From Candidatus Hodarchaeota archaeon (GTDB taxonomy: Archaea > Asgardarchaeota > Heimdallarchaeia > Hodarchaeales > YT1-039): a stretch of DNA of 51,824 nucleotides. A program made the translations under genes and the position numbers. Below are positions 27,536-36,703 of this stretch, piece by piece; the first letter of the stretch is position 1; each line of letters opens with the position of its first letter. The notes below the pieces were generated by a model. It ran no database searches and had not been told where the DNA came from. It worked only from the letters and a program-made list of their open reading frames with translations. The DNA lies in contig JAEOTF010000286.1 in the NCBI GenBank assembly GCA_016840025.1, positions 1 to 51,824 on the forward strand. The letters run 5' to 3'.

Positions 27536-27664
27536 TATGATGCTTCACTTTTGAGTCTTTTTAGTTTGGTTTTAATTTTTGTTATATATTTTTTCTATGA
27601 CTAACATAAGCAGTAGCCAAATAACCTATTCTTTAGATAAATACCTTTATACTTCTTTGAGACG

Positions 27665-27673
27665 TTTAAATAA
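27665..27673 (+). promoter_or_regulatory. TATA box for orphan RNA A
   Basis: TTTAAATAA centred at about 27669 lies about 24 bases before the first structured nucleotide at 27692. That is the expected archaeal TATA-to-start distance, so the RNA seems to be transcribed on its own. Confidence 0.55.
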
Positions 27674-27691
27674 TAACGGATGAATAAAGAT

Positions 27692-28041
27692 GTCAACGAC
27701 CCACCGACACATGTGATCGGTGGGCTTGGGTGGTACCCTCCCCCAAGCCCAGTTGATTAGCCTCAGTCACCGTCTGCGACCCTATGGCTCTCAGATGACG
27801 GGACTCCGTTACCTTAGAATGGATAGGCACTTTAGGATGCTCCACAAGTCTTGAACTCTGCGGTCAGTGGTTAAACAGTTCTGCAGGGATAGGAACAGTG
27901 CTGCTGACGAGTAAAGGAAACCTAGGGTAACATTGGCGATGTGGACCACTCCCATTAGGGAGGCAGGCTCCTTATTAGCCTGCAGCCTTATCCTTTCGGA
28001 TAAGAGGGCAATTCATCCCACGGATCGCTTGCGTCCGTGGG
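27692..28041 (+). ncRNA. Orphan structured RNA A, about 350 nt, class unknown
   Basis: A GC-rich island in AT-rich DNA with no reading frame and many perfect helices. TCAAC/GTTGA closes two hairpins, CCCACCGA/TCGGTGGG and CTTGGG/CCCAAG. AGTC-CCGTC/GACGG-GACT follows. TCCACA/TGTGGA (27841-27846 with 27940-27945) encloses GTCAG/CTGAC. Then come four hairpins in a row: CTCCC-ATTA-GGGAG, GCAGGCT/AGCCTGC, CTTATCC-TTTC-GGATAAG, and CCCACGGA/TCCGTGGG (28017-28041), which is followed by TTTTCTT. I could not match the RNase P core or the SRP helix 8 motif on either strand. A stand-alone IscB omega-RNA is possible but unproven. Confidence 0.6.
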
Positions 28042-28050
28042 TTTTCTTGC
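28017..28050 (+). terminator. Hairpin plus T-rich tail at the end of RNA A
   Basis: An 8-bp stem CCCACGGA/TCCGTGGG with a 9-nt loop is directly followed by TTTTCTTG. It would serve as a 3' end or terminator for RNA A, or be the last domain of the RNA. Confidence 0.45.
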
Positions 28051-28172
28051 CTAATTTCTATAAAAAGAAGATTATATGAAAAGATTTGAAGCTATTTTTA
28101 AGGAGTCTTGACTAAGCGATACTTGAACGAGATCAATTGACTATTTTAATTATCGCTACGCGGCCTCGTTCT

Positions 28173-29192
28173 TCAGATGCTGTTTGGGGGTCGAAATGAA
28201 TCCCACCAGCCTTTTCTTGGCAGTTCAACTAACTTTCTTTCCTGTTCAAGATAAACCCCAGTTTTTCCTTCTGTGATGTAGCCGATACTCTCAATTTTAG
28301 AATCTGAAGCTCCTAATTTTTGTTTTAGAGGTCGAAATGACTTTGGAGGCACACAAAACACTAATTCATACTCTTCGCCACCATAAAAAACGACATCTAT
28401 AGGATCCAGATTATTATCTTTAATAAAACGCAAAACTGATTCTTCTATTGGTAACCTAGTTATTATGATTCTTTTTTGAGATTGAGTTGCTAACTCCCAA
28501 AGTGATCGGGCTAAGCCATCAGAACTGTCAATAGATGCTGTTACATTACCTGATTCACTTAATAGTCGCCCTTCTATGACTTTCGCTCTTGGTTCCATCA
28601 TTTTTTTCAACCATTTATGGGGCAGTTCATGAAGAGGCTTTTTTTGATGAAGATAATCAATAACCACTCCCGTTGATCCAAATTTACCTGTTACGCATAC
28701 CAAATCTCCCTCTCTTGATCCATCTCTTCTTAAGATTTGCCCAGTGGATAGATCACCTATCACAAAACCTGCAATAACCCCCTCAATCGCAGTTCCTAAG
28801 TCTCCCCCTAAATATTTCATTCCATAACCATGAGCAGCCTCTTTCATCCCATTTACAATATCTAACAGAACACTCACTTTCTCAGTAAAAGGAAGGTTAA
28901 TTGAGGACATGAATATTTTGGGAATAGCCCCTTTAGCTGCGAGGTCAGAGACTGTAATAGAAACAACTTTCTTCCCAATTTGAAATGGTGCCATATTGGG
29001 TAAAACATCGCTTTTCCAAGAGATTGCATCGGTATTCGCCACTAAAACCGAACCATGCCACTCTTGTGCAACAGCGTCTTCGTTTCCCCCTAGAATACTG
29101 CTTTTGTCAATAAAATTTTCTAAAAATTCGACTATACGCCCTTCTCCAACCTCTTTTAGCTGATAAGATTTCCATTTATCATTCGATTCCAT
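28173..29192 (-). CDS. thiL: Thiamine-monophosphate kinase ThiL
   Basis: Last step of thiamine diphosphate synthesis: ATP-dependent phosphorylation of thiamine monophosphate. 339 residues with PurM-like fold. Motifs: GGNEDAVAQEW and VANTDAISWKSDVLP near the N-terminus, VVSITVSDLAAKGAIPKIF, YLGGDLGTA, LVCVTGKFGSTGVVIDYL, and ITASIDSSDGLARSLWEL-like (VTASIDSSDGLARSL). The C-terminal GGEEYELVFCVPP is typical of ThiL. It is a single gene, divergent from the presenilin homologue with 87 bases between. Confidence 0.93.
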   Translation of the reverse strand: MESNDKWKSYQLKEVGEGRIVEFLENFIDKSSILGGNEDAVAQEWHGSVLVANTDAISWKSDVLPNMAPFQIGKKVVSITVSDLAAKGAIPKIFMSSINLPFTEKVSVLLDIVNGMKEAAHGYGMKYLGGDLGTAIEGVIAGFVIGDLSTGQILRRDGSREGDLVCVTGKFGSTGVVIDYLHQKKPLHELPHKWLKKMMEPRAKVIEGRLLSESGNVTASIDSSDGLARSLWELATQSQKRIIITRLPIEESVLRFIKDNNLDPIDVVFYGGEEYELVFCVPPKSFRPLKQKLGASDSKIESIGYITEGKTGVYLEQERKLVELPRKGWWDSFRPPNSI

Positions 29193-29279
29193 AAAATTCC
29201 CTACTAAAGCTGTAAATCTAACTAGAAGTGAATAAGAGGTAGTCTGGAATAAGTAGTTAAGTTTTAACTGAAAGATGAT

Positions 29280-30290
29280 TTGAAGCTATCTATGACAAGA
29301 GAAGCACAAAAACCATCTTTTTTACCATCTTCACGGTTTTTTCGGTTTATTTTGCCAGTATTAGCAATAATTCTGCTCTCATGGATTTTCGCTCATTATA
29401 CATTGGAAATTTATTATCCTAGTGAGGCTCCTGTATCAATTACTCCTGTTAAAAGTGAAAAATCATCTCAAGAAGAAGAAATTGGACTCCTTAACGGGCT
29501 CATTTACATGTTCTTAGCTTTAGGTGGTGGATTTTTAGTATTATTCCTTCTTCGGCGAGGATTGCAAGATATTTTAAGAATTCTATTCCTTTCTGTGATA
29601 GCAATGGCAAGTTTCGTTATGGGGCTTTGGTACTTCTCTCCTTTTGTGTATATGACTTTTTATTCCATTCTCCCTTCTACTAGATTCCTTGAGGAATTTA
29701 TTAGTTATTGGTATAGTATGGTCCTTTCTTTACTCTATAGTATTTTTGCTGTTTATGTAATGAATAAAACTGGAAAGAAGATTCAATTCTTGAGAAATAT
29801 TTACCTTATTCTATTTGGAGCTCAGCTAGGCGCATTCATGGGGATTCATTTTAAACTCTGGGACACAGTTTTCGCGCTTATTCTTCTTTCGCTGTACGAC
29901 ATTTATGCTGTCTTCAAGGGACCCATTCGAGGGATACTTGAGGAAGATGAAGGTGGCTTTTTGGCAGATAGATTCGAATCTGATGAAGAAAGTCTGATTT
30001 CTCCAGATGAAAATGAAAAAAAAGTTGAGAGCTCAGTACAGCTCTTTCCTATCTTACCTATTTATGTTTCGGGAGAAATAATTATTGGATTGGGCGACTT
30101 TGTATTTTATGCGCTGCTTATTGGTTTTGCAAGTAAATTAGGAACTACTGTTTTCTTTGCTGGAATCGCAGTACTCTTAGGTGCTATAATCACTTATAAA
30201 TTACTTGAAAAACGGAGTGCCCTGCCAGGGCTTCCCATATCAATGTTTATGGGTGTTTCTGTCCTTCTTATAGATACCTTTGTGTTATAA
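29280..30290 (+). CDS. Presenilin/SPP-type intramembrane aspartyl protease
   Basis: An archaeal presenilin homologue (family A22) that cleaves membrane helices. 336 residues with about nine hydrophobic segments. Both catalytic motifs are present: SLYDIYAVFKGP with Asp207, and GLGDFVFYALL with Asp273. The PAL-equivalent loop ALPGLP is at 314-319. The cytosolic loop between the catalytic helices is acidic (ILEEDEGGFLADRFESDEE, 219-237). The start is TTG at 29280 or ATG at 29292. Confidence 0.92.
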   Translation: MKLSMTREAQKPSFLPSSRFFRFILPVLAIILLSWIFAHYTLEIYYPSEAPVSITPVKSEKSSQEEEIGLLNGLIYMFLALGGGFLVLFLLRRGLQDILRILFLSVIAMASFVMGLWYFSPFVYMTFYSILPSTRFLEEFISYWYSMVLSLLYSIFAVYVMNKTGKKIQFLRNIYLILFGAQLGAFMGIHFKLWDTVFALILLSLYDIYAVFKGPIRGILEEDEGGFLADRFESDEESLISPDENEKKVESSVQLFPILPIYVSGEIIIGLGDFVFYALLIGFASKLGTTVFFAGIAVLLGAIITYKLLEKRSALPGLPISMFMGVSVLLIDTFVL

Positions 30291-30483
30291 CCAATCAAAT
30301 AGGTTCGATTCGACAAAAAAAGGGATCATTAGTCGAATAACATGGAATTATCAAGATATATTAAAAAAGGCCACACTTATAAGGCTTGGAGAGTTGGTTG
30401 ATGTATCAAGGCTTGAGGAGTTAACTCAAATATAAGACCTAAAAACGTTGAGAATAAACTATCAAGAAATTGGTGGGGTATTT

Positions 30484-31119
30484 TTATTCTTCTTGTTCAT
30501 CAACGAAGTTCCATTCGGATAATTTAAAATTAAGGATCATGTCTTCTCCTTGTGGACATTCAACTCTCAAAATGAGCTTATCCACTGTTTTCATAACTAT
30601 TTCAGGGTGTAAACAACCCTCTCTAAGTTTCTCCATAAGGTAATTTACATAGGTGTCACTGATTACGTTCAGACTTCCTTTTTGTAGTAACTCTGCGGCC
30701 TGCCCAAGGAAAACCCTGACCATACGATTTCTTTCTAAACATACAAGATTTAGCTTCTCGAGGCGGGAAAGATGATATCTAACAGTATCATGATGGACCG
30801 GGGGAGAAAGTCCCTTAGCAATTTGTAATTGATATTGACCTGGATTATTGAACACAAAGAGAAGGATTTTTTTCGCTGTTTCGTTTTGAAGGGCTAAAAA
30901 TATTTTTTCGGCATCAGCAGAACGTAAGCTCATAGGGAAATATACTCTTTTTCCCCCAAATTTGATAGAACCGATTAAGCCTTCTTTTTCCAGACGTTTA
31001 ATATGCCAACTAAGCGTACCTTGAGGGGTATTAAGGACGTTTATGAGTTTCAGGAAATAGCTTCCTGGGGACTCGACAATGAGAGAATAAACCTTTCGTC
31101 TAAGGGGGTGGAGTAGCAA
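30484..31119 (-). CDS. Tandem winged-helix transcriptional regulator
   Basis: 211 residues with two winged-helix domains in a row. The first (residues 1-65) has LLHPLRRKVYSLIVESPGSYF and TPQGTLSWHIKRLEKEGLIGSIKFGGKRVYF. The second (about 78-140) has AKKILLFVFNNPGQYQLQIAKGL and HHDTVRYHLSRLEKLNLVCLERNRMVRVF. Each shows the ArsR-like recognition helix and wing. The C-terminal 60 residues are mixed alpha/beta with HPEIVMKTVDKLILRVECPQGED. It belongs to the archaeal double-wHTH regulators, which often sense membrane or stress cues. The target is unknown, but RNA B begins 250 bases upstream of its start, divergently transcribed. Confidence 0.75.
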   Translation of the reverse strand: MLLHPLRRKVYSLIVESPGSYFLKLINVLNTPQGTLSWHIKRLEKEGLIGSIKFGGKRVYFPMSLRSADAEKIFLALQNETAKKILLFVFNNPGQYQLQIAKGLSPPVHHDTVRYHLSRLEKLNLVCLERNRMVRVFLGQAAELLQKGSLNVISDTYVNYLMEKLREGCLHPEIVMKTVDKLILRVECPQGEDMILNFKLSEWNFVDEQEE

Positions 31120-31369
31120 GCTACCGCCTACTTCAGATGAAATTTTCTTTCACTTCCACTATTACTGCGTAAACCCATAATTTCTTTGTGATATAGGGAT
31201 TTAAAACTTTTTCATTAGATTTTATGTTGTTTCATGAAATTCTTATATTTATTCGCTTTAATTTGTAATTCTGTTAATATAATCCATGAATTTCCAAATA
31301 AAACCAATTTTTTTGATGTACACAAGAAAAGCGTGACTTTTAATTGATTTAAAACATAGTAAAATGTAA

Positions 31370-31722
31370 AGTTTCGTGGGGAAAGAGGGAAGAGGTTGGG
31401 TAGGCTATAGGTGAAGCATGAGGTGATAAAAACAGGATAAAAACGCGCAATGATGGATTAATGAGGTCAAAGGGATAACAAGATGCTTCCTTTCCTCCTT
31501 ATCGTCTTACCCGATGAGGTCACTCTCGACTGGTGGTTGATAAACCCATTTTTTCTGGTTAAAATGATGTAAGAGTGACAGGATAGAATCTACGGGTGCA
31601 AAGCAGGATTCATGGATCAGTAGCCCCGAAAACGAAGATAAAATTACCCCAACTGTGCCTTGGGGTAAAGGAACCCGCAAGCTCCAAAATAATGCGGATA
31701 ATCGTTCTATCCGAGTGAAACT
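31370..31722 (+). ncRNA. Orphan structured RNA B, about 350 nt, class unknown
   Basis: A second intergenic multi-domain fold. AGTTTC (31370-31375) can pair with GAAACT (31717-31722) to close the molecule. Three adjacent domains follow. The first is GGGTA/TACCC enclosing GAAGCAT/ATGCTTC (31413-31419 with 31483-31489). The second is GTCACTCT/AGAGTGAC. The third is GGATAGAA/TTCTATCC, which encloses CGGGT/ACCCG and the hairpin TTACCCCAA/TTGGGGTAA. A TTTAAAA at 31348-31354 is a possible TATA box. Short frames cross it but none looks like protein. No RNase P or SRP core was recognised. Confidence 0.5.
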
Positions 31723-31940
31723 ACAGTTATCTATACTTCATTACATTCATCAACCTTTGGAGCATACTGTATAATATAATCTCTAATTATAGCTGAAAAA
31801 ATAGAATAAATCTCCAATAGAACTTCTTGGAAGATAAAGTAGCAAGTTATACTTTGTATAGTGGGAATGTGATCCCACTTACATACTCAAGGCAGAAGGA
31901 AAGCGAAGGCTGGTTAGTATCAAGAAATTCCAGCGGTAGA

Positions 31941-32402
31941 TTAGACTTCTAGCGTTGTAATTTCTACTTTACTGACACCTTTGATCCCATGAAGTTCGGA
32001 AGAGAGCTGATCTTCAGGTAAGGTAATGTCAGACATGTCAATATATCCTTCGTAAACGCAGGTGTCCGCTGTGAAACAAAGTCCCGTACTGTATAATGTC
32101 TTGATCTTGCTGCGCATGAAGACTACACCCAACTCCTGTAGGAAATCAGGGCTGAGTTCACCGATCTCTATAGCAATTTTGATCACTTGTGCGCTCTTCG
32201 TTGGGATTATTCTAATAATCTTCGTTGATGGAGCCAGAATCATCACAGCGTGACTTCCGTTATCTTTCGGACGAAGTGTTTCAAGGAAATCTTCAGGAAG
32301 CTGTATAGGCTTACTTGAGTCCAGTTCTACCATTTTTGCTACTGTTACACTACTTGACAAAGTAATAAATCCTCCAGTTGGGCAAAAGATCTTCTGTAAC
32401 AT
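31941..32402 (-). CDS. Probable AbrB-like/ACT-like regulatory protein
   Basis: 153 residues. The segment MVELDSSKPIQLPEDFLETLRPKDNG (from about residue 24) resembles an AbrB/SpoVT swapped-hairpin DNA-binding domain. It is followed by an ACT-like beta-alpha-beta domain: KIIRIIPTKSAQVIKIAIEIGELSPDFLQELG, then KTLYSTGLCFTADTCVYEGYIDMSD and a last strand KVEITTLEV. ACT domains bind small ligands such as amino acids. The first 23 residues look like an over-extended start, and Met24 may be the real one. Confidence 0.5.
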   Translation of the reverse strand: MLQKIFCPTGGFITLSSSVTVAKMVELDSSKPIQLPEDFLETLRPKDNGSHAVMILAPSTKIIRIIPTKSAQVIKIAIEIGELSPDFLQELGVVFMRSKIKTLYSTGLCFTADTCVYEGYIDMSDITLPEDQLSSELHGIKGVSKVEITTLEV

Positions 32403-32982
32403 TTAACTCTTTAGATTAAGTATAAGTATCGGGAATAAATCTCCTAATTTATGAATCGAAAAGGTCATTAAAAAAGGTTTATGGAGTAGAGTTATATGTC
32501 TCAGTTCTGCTAGGGGCATGGTAAAGCATCAATGATATGATATGATTCTGAAAGATGTTAAAAAAACTGTTTTTTTTCCTTTCTTTTATGATGTTTTAAT
32601 TGTTTTTTAGGCTTTTCTAATTGATAGATCTGAAGTAATCATATCATTGACAAACTTACTGGATTAATTTCAACAACTTGTAAATGGCTATAGAGCCCGA
32701 CGCTTAATATGGATCTGAAATATATTAAACTAATAATTAGAAAGTTTCTATCTTCTTAGAACACTTGCATTCACAAATATTTAAGTATTTTAAACTTTAA
32801 TACAACTACTAGTATTATATTTTGATAATAATAGGTTAATGTGTTATCAAGAAGTCAACTCCCAGAGATGTACGCATTCAGTGGGGTTTCTTGATTGATT
32901 CTATAAATAAGATCTCTTTTGTAATTATGTTTTCTGAAATTATTTTGATTGTTATTGGTCAAATACGTTATATTGTCTTTTT
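32403..32982. other. Intergenic region, no gene seen
   Basis: This is 580 very AT-rich bases between two minus-strand genes. Long T runs occur near 32565-32615. No tRNA, repeat or conserved frame was recognised. It should hold the promoter of the AbrB/ACT gene at its left end. Confidence 0.4.
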
Positions 32983-34035
32983 TTATTTCTTCATTGCATC
33001 AATACGGACAACAACTTTATGTGGTGCAACCGCTCTTAAAATAGAGGCAGATAATATTTGGAACTGATTCTTAGTTATAGAATTAAATTTGGCCACCTCA
33101 ACGGCGAGAGGACCTTCTTCTCTCGAAAAGGTATAGAAATGGACAACACCCCTAGTTTTAAGAAAGGAAGTAGCCAACAGCAGATATTGATAAGCAGCAT
33201 GGGGTAAATTCATTATAATCCTGTCGAATCTAATCCGCTTGTGAAAAACAAATGTTGAATCAGCCACAATCGGATAAATCATTCCGTTTAGTTTATTAAG
33301 TTTTATACTTCTTTTCAAGCAATCTATTGCTGTAGGGTTAATATCAATAGCGAAGACTCTTGATTTGAATTTTTCCGAATCATTTCTTCTCATAGTGATT
33401 AGTTTTTTCACAATGTGAAGAGAATAAGGACCTACTCCAGTAAACATATCAAGAATTTGCTCCGAATCAGAAACAAGGGAAGCTACTCTGTTATGTTCAT
33501 TCGCTAAGCGGGGATTAAAATATGTCTTCTCTAAATTAACATAAATTTTGATCCCATATTCTATATGAATGGTTAGGGGTATTCTTGAACCTGAAAGATG
33601 TCTAATAGCTGGAACCCGATAAAGACCCTTTATTTCGGAAATTTTCTCGAAAATCCCTTTAATTTTATAGGTTTGTTTAATTGCGGTAATGATTTCTTGT
33701 TTATGGAGTTTAAAATCCTCGGTTACAGAAAGAAGAGCGAGATCACCAATCCTTTCTATTTTTAATTCTGGTTGGTGACCATAAATATCCTCAAGTCCAA
33801 TGAGAAGAGATTCTAGAGGGGGTTTTGGATTTTTCTCTAAGTCAACTGTTGTTAAGGCGAAGGGAACTTGTATTTGCCCTAAAAACGATAATGAAGAATC
33901 AATTAAGGGGAAACAGACTAGTTTGTCCCTTCTCAATGGACGATACCCCTTATCCAATAGCTCTATCTTTAAGAGAAATCTCCGAACGATTTCTGCGTCT
34001 TTTTTATTAACCGCTATCACATATTTCTTGGGCAT
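32983..34035 (-). CDS. trm5: tRNA (guanine37-N1)-methyltransferase Trm5
   Basis: Makes m1G37 next to the anticodon, preventing frameshifts. 350 residues. It has an N-terminal D1/D2 region, then the family block RVPAIRHLSGSRIPLTIHIEYGIKIYVNLEKTYFNPRLANEHNRVA at about 141-186. SAM motif LDMFTGVGPYSLHIVKK is at about 195-211, with VFAIDINPTAIDCLKRSIKLN next and the catalytic-loop equivalent FDRIIMNLPHAAYQYL. The NLP motif marks this family. The gene is monocistronic. Confidence 0.94.
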   Translation of the reverse strand: MPKKYVIAVNKKDAEIVRRFLLKIELLDKGYRPLRRDKLVCFPLIDSSLSFLGQIQVPFALTTVDLEKNPKPPLESLLIGLEDIYGHQPELKIERIGDLALLSVTEDFKLHKQEIITAIKQTYKIKGIFEKISEIKGLYRVPAIRHLSGSRIPLTIHIEYGIKIYVNLEKTYFNPRLANEHNRVASLVSDSEQILDMFTGVGPYSLHIVKKLITMRRNDSEKFKSRVFAIDINPTAIDCLKRSIKLNKLNGMIYPIVADSTFVFHKRIRFDRIIMNLPHAAYQYLLLATSFLKTRGVVHFYTFSREEGPLAVEVAKFNSITKNQFQILSASILRAVAPHKVVVRIDAMKK

Positions 34036-34259
34036 AGTATAAAACCTAGATTTTATGCTGTTCTTTCCTATTTAGCAGCTTAGATCAATTCGTTGAAATA
34101 TAAATGAGATTTAGGAGATATGAATGAAGAACAGCGGCTTATAGGCCTAGTTATTAGTGGTTGATCACTTAATGATATTAAATACTTCTCCTAGAACATT
34201 AGATCGATTCTAATCAGAATTTACGTAAATTAAGACTAAATTCCAACATGTGAATTCAT

Positions 34260-35765
34260 ATGAAAAGGGTATTTCAAAGAGCTTTACAAGAAAAATACGC
34301 GGGAATTAGGAACAATAATGACAATTTTGAGAAGTTCTGTCAAGTCATTAAACAAAAGGATAGGCAATTGCTAAATAAAGAGATGTGGTTGAATAGTATT
34401 CCTTGGACACTCGCATTTATGATTCTTACATTCCCTATACTCGAAAATTTGGCTCTTACTGTTATTTTTGGAGGGTTTACTTTCATAGGATTCAAGATAT
34501 TATATGATAAACTCCTCGAAAAGGAATTTGAAAGTTGTGGGCGGAGTATGACTGCCAAATCAATCATTGCAGCCAATGAATTTATACTTGTACTCGATTC
34601 CACACATTCTTTGCAAGATGCTTGTGAATTGATAGCTTCTGGAAAGTATGGGATAATCACAGCAGTATTTCAAGATGCTATACGGGACGCAAATTATGGA
34701 AGCCTCCTTCAACATGCAATAATTAAAAATTTGAAAAAATCCACTTTTGGTAAAGCTGAAGAATTACTTCTAAAAATCGTTCAAACTTGGAGTGAATCAC
34801 CAGAATCCATAAGTATTATGGCAGATCATGTTATTTCTCTTGCTGAATCACAGCTTGTAGAGCAAAATGAAAAAATTAACACAATGGCATCTATTCAGGG
34901 AATCGGAGCAGCTTTTCCTCCTGTCTTAACGGCACTTCTCCTTATCTCAGGCCTTTTCTCTATTTACTCATCAATAATAATGTGTATACTCTTATACATC
35001 CTTCTAAGATTCAATTCAGCTAGTCAAATTTATGATGAAGACTGGGAACAATCCTCCAGATCATTTGGGCAATGGGGACGATCCACAATCATATCTACTT
35101 TTGCAGAACAGCTTAGAAACCATAACAATTATTTTACAGCGCTTTTTGGAGTTTTAAATCGGTTCGTCAATAAAAACCAAGCTGAAACTAGAGCAACGAT
35201 CAATTCAATAGCATATGGGATACCAAAACCGCTAAATGGCATTATAGACGAACAGTATAGTAAAGATATGGATGATAGAACAATAGAATACCTTCGTATG
35301 GCAAAGAGATTCTCTGAAATTGATCCTAAAAAGGCTGCCACCCATCTAATGAGATTTTCTAATAAGCTTCAAAAAATAGAGGCAATTATTGCTCAAAAAA
35401 ATGCAAAAATAAGGGCAGAAAGAGCAAGATTACAAGTACTTCAGACATTTAGCACTATTTCTTTAAGTTTAATAGCTGCCATCTCTCCAGTACTCATTAT
35501 TGTTGCAATGGTTACTTCCCACCCCTTAGGAAGTATTCCTGCGCAAACTTTCACATTACAGCAGCATTTGTTTGTACTTCTTCAAATATTTCTAATTCAT
35601 ATACTTTCAGTAAGATCGACTGTTGAATTTTTTCCTAAATCTCAAAATGAGAAGGAGAAAATTATCAAAATGGTAAGATATATTGTACTATTTTTCCTTT
35701 CTTTAATAATTGGAGAGATTCTTTTTTATAAAACACTTGGACGAATAAGCCTTACATTCAGTTAG
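34260..35765 (+). CDS. TadC/ArlJ-like type IV pilus membrane core protein (probable)
   Basis: 501 residues with a tandem layout like archaeal TadC/ArlJ (T2SF domain) proteins. A membrane pair lies at about 47-83 (WTLAFMILTFPILENLALTVIFGGFTFIGF) and a soluble helical domain follows (NEFILVLDSTHSLQDACELIAS). Two close helices (about 212-250), a second helical domain and a final membrane group (about 400-495) complete it. These proteins anchor pilus or archaellum assembly ATPases. No pilin, ATPase or prepilin peptidase is adjacent, so it is an orphan here. The fold call rests on topology; motif support is weak. Confidence 0.5.
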   Translation: MKRVFQRALQEKYAGIRNNNDNFEKFCQVIKQKDRQLLNKEMWLNSIPWTLAFMILTFPILENLALTVIFGGFTFIGFKILYDKLLEKEFESCGRSMTAKSIIAANEFILVLDSTHSLQDACELIASGKYGIITAVFQDAIRDANYGSLLQHAIIKNLKKSTFGKAEELLLKIVQTWSESPESISIMADHVISLAESQLVEQNEKINTMASIQGIGAAFPPVLTALLLISGLFSIYSSIIMCILLYILLRFNSASQIYDEDWEQSSRSFGQWGRSTIISTFAEQLRNHNNYFTALFGVLNRFVNKNQAETRATINSIAYGIPKPLNGIIDEQYSKDMDDRTIEYLRMAKRFSEIDPKKAATHLMRFSNKLQKIEAIIAQKNAKIRAERARLQVLQTFSTISLSLIAAISPVLIIVAMVTSHPLGSIPAQTFTLQQHLFVLLQIFLIHILSVRSTVEFFPKSQNEKEKIIKMVRYIVLFFLSLIIGEILFYKTLGRISLTFS

Positions 35766-36065
35766 ACATTCTCTTGATCCAAATGGATAGGAACTCTTGA
35801 TGGTTAATAGGTTAGCTCGATAATTCTTATATCTCAGGCATTTTATTAATCATGCAGACATAGAAGGCTATTATTGAGTATAAATAATTGTAATTAGGGT
35901 TCTTTCCGTTGAAATCTATACTAAAACGAGTCAATTAGCCTGTTTCATTAGATCTATTTACTTTTAAGCGTTAGACTTGCAAGGAAGTATAGGCAACAAA
36001 TAATAAAACAACTTGAAAAACCCACCAAATACAATTAAATGCGATCAGTAGGAACGTTGAGCACA
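35766..36065. other. Intergenic region, no gene seen
   Basis: This is 300 AT-rich bases before eL40. No supported frame or RNA was found. A TATA-like TTTATTAA lies near 35840. Confidence 0.4.
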
Positions 36066-36227
36066 ATGTCTCTCTCTGAAAGTGAAAAAAAAGAACTTGC
36101 AAAAAAAACATTACTCTATGTTCAGATATGCAGAAAATGCTATGCAAGAAACCCAATCAATGCAACCAATTGCCGAAGATGCCGCAGTACACGCCTAAGA
36201 CCAAAACGTCGCGAACGAGCAGGCTAA
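36066..36227 (+). CDS. rpl40e: Ribosomal protein eL40
   Basis: A 53-residue zinc-binding protein: MSLSESEKKELAKKTLLYVQ, then CRKCYARNPINATNCRRC and a basic end RSTRLRPKRRERAG. The four Cys and the RNP-like ARNPxxATxCRRC are the eL40 signature. ATG 36066 is chosen over the upstream ATG 36039 because archaeal eL40 starts just before the helix and the extra nine residues are not conserved in kind. Confidence 0.95.
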   Translation: MSLSESEKKELAKKTLLYVQICRKCYARNPINATNCRRCRSTRLRPKRRERAG

Positions 36228-36703
36228 ATCATTAGTAGAATTGATATTCTTCAAGATGAACAAATTATTCTTCTAATAATATGAATTATGGCATATTTTC
36301 CCTTTTTTGAATTAATATTCCCACTTCTAATAATAATATAGCGTCCAAATTCTAAATGTCTAAACTCTAAAGAAATCCCTCTTCATATTTATCTACATAA
36401 TTACATGTTTATCCTCATTTTGAATCAACTGTTTCCTACACTTATTTTGAATGGAATCTAAATATTTTGTTAGGTAAAGCAGAAAAGCGTGTAAAACTCC
36501 AAAACATAAGAATAATTCCCTTAACAAGCTGATAACAATGAAACCACTTAGTTCAAGTTTAGTATGGGAATGAGAAAAAATCGAATAACCGAAATCCCTT
36601 TTAATTTAAAGAAGTCAGAGCGGAGAAAAACATCAAAATAAAAACAAGTCAATAAAATAATTAATTCATGTCATTAGAAACTTTTAAGGAGCTAAAAAAC
36701 ATA
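36228..36703. other. Intergenic region, no gene seen
   Basis: This is 476 AT-rich bases with a repeated CTTCTAATAATA phrase (about 36269 and 36333). Purine-rich sequence precedes the LX gene. No RNA or reading frame is supported. Confidence 0.4.

Noticed and set aside
27692..28041. RNase P RNA or SRP RNA as identity of RNA A
   Set aside because: I searched both strands by eye for the conserved RNase P GAAAGTC-type core and the SRP GGAAGG-AGCAGC helix 8 loop and found neither. Not excluded, only unsupported.
31370..31722. TnpB C-terminus or transposon right-end RNA in region B
   Set aside because: Short open frames cross the region but none shows TnpB zinc-finger or RuvC motifs. The stems fit an independent RNA better.
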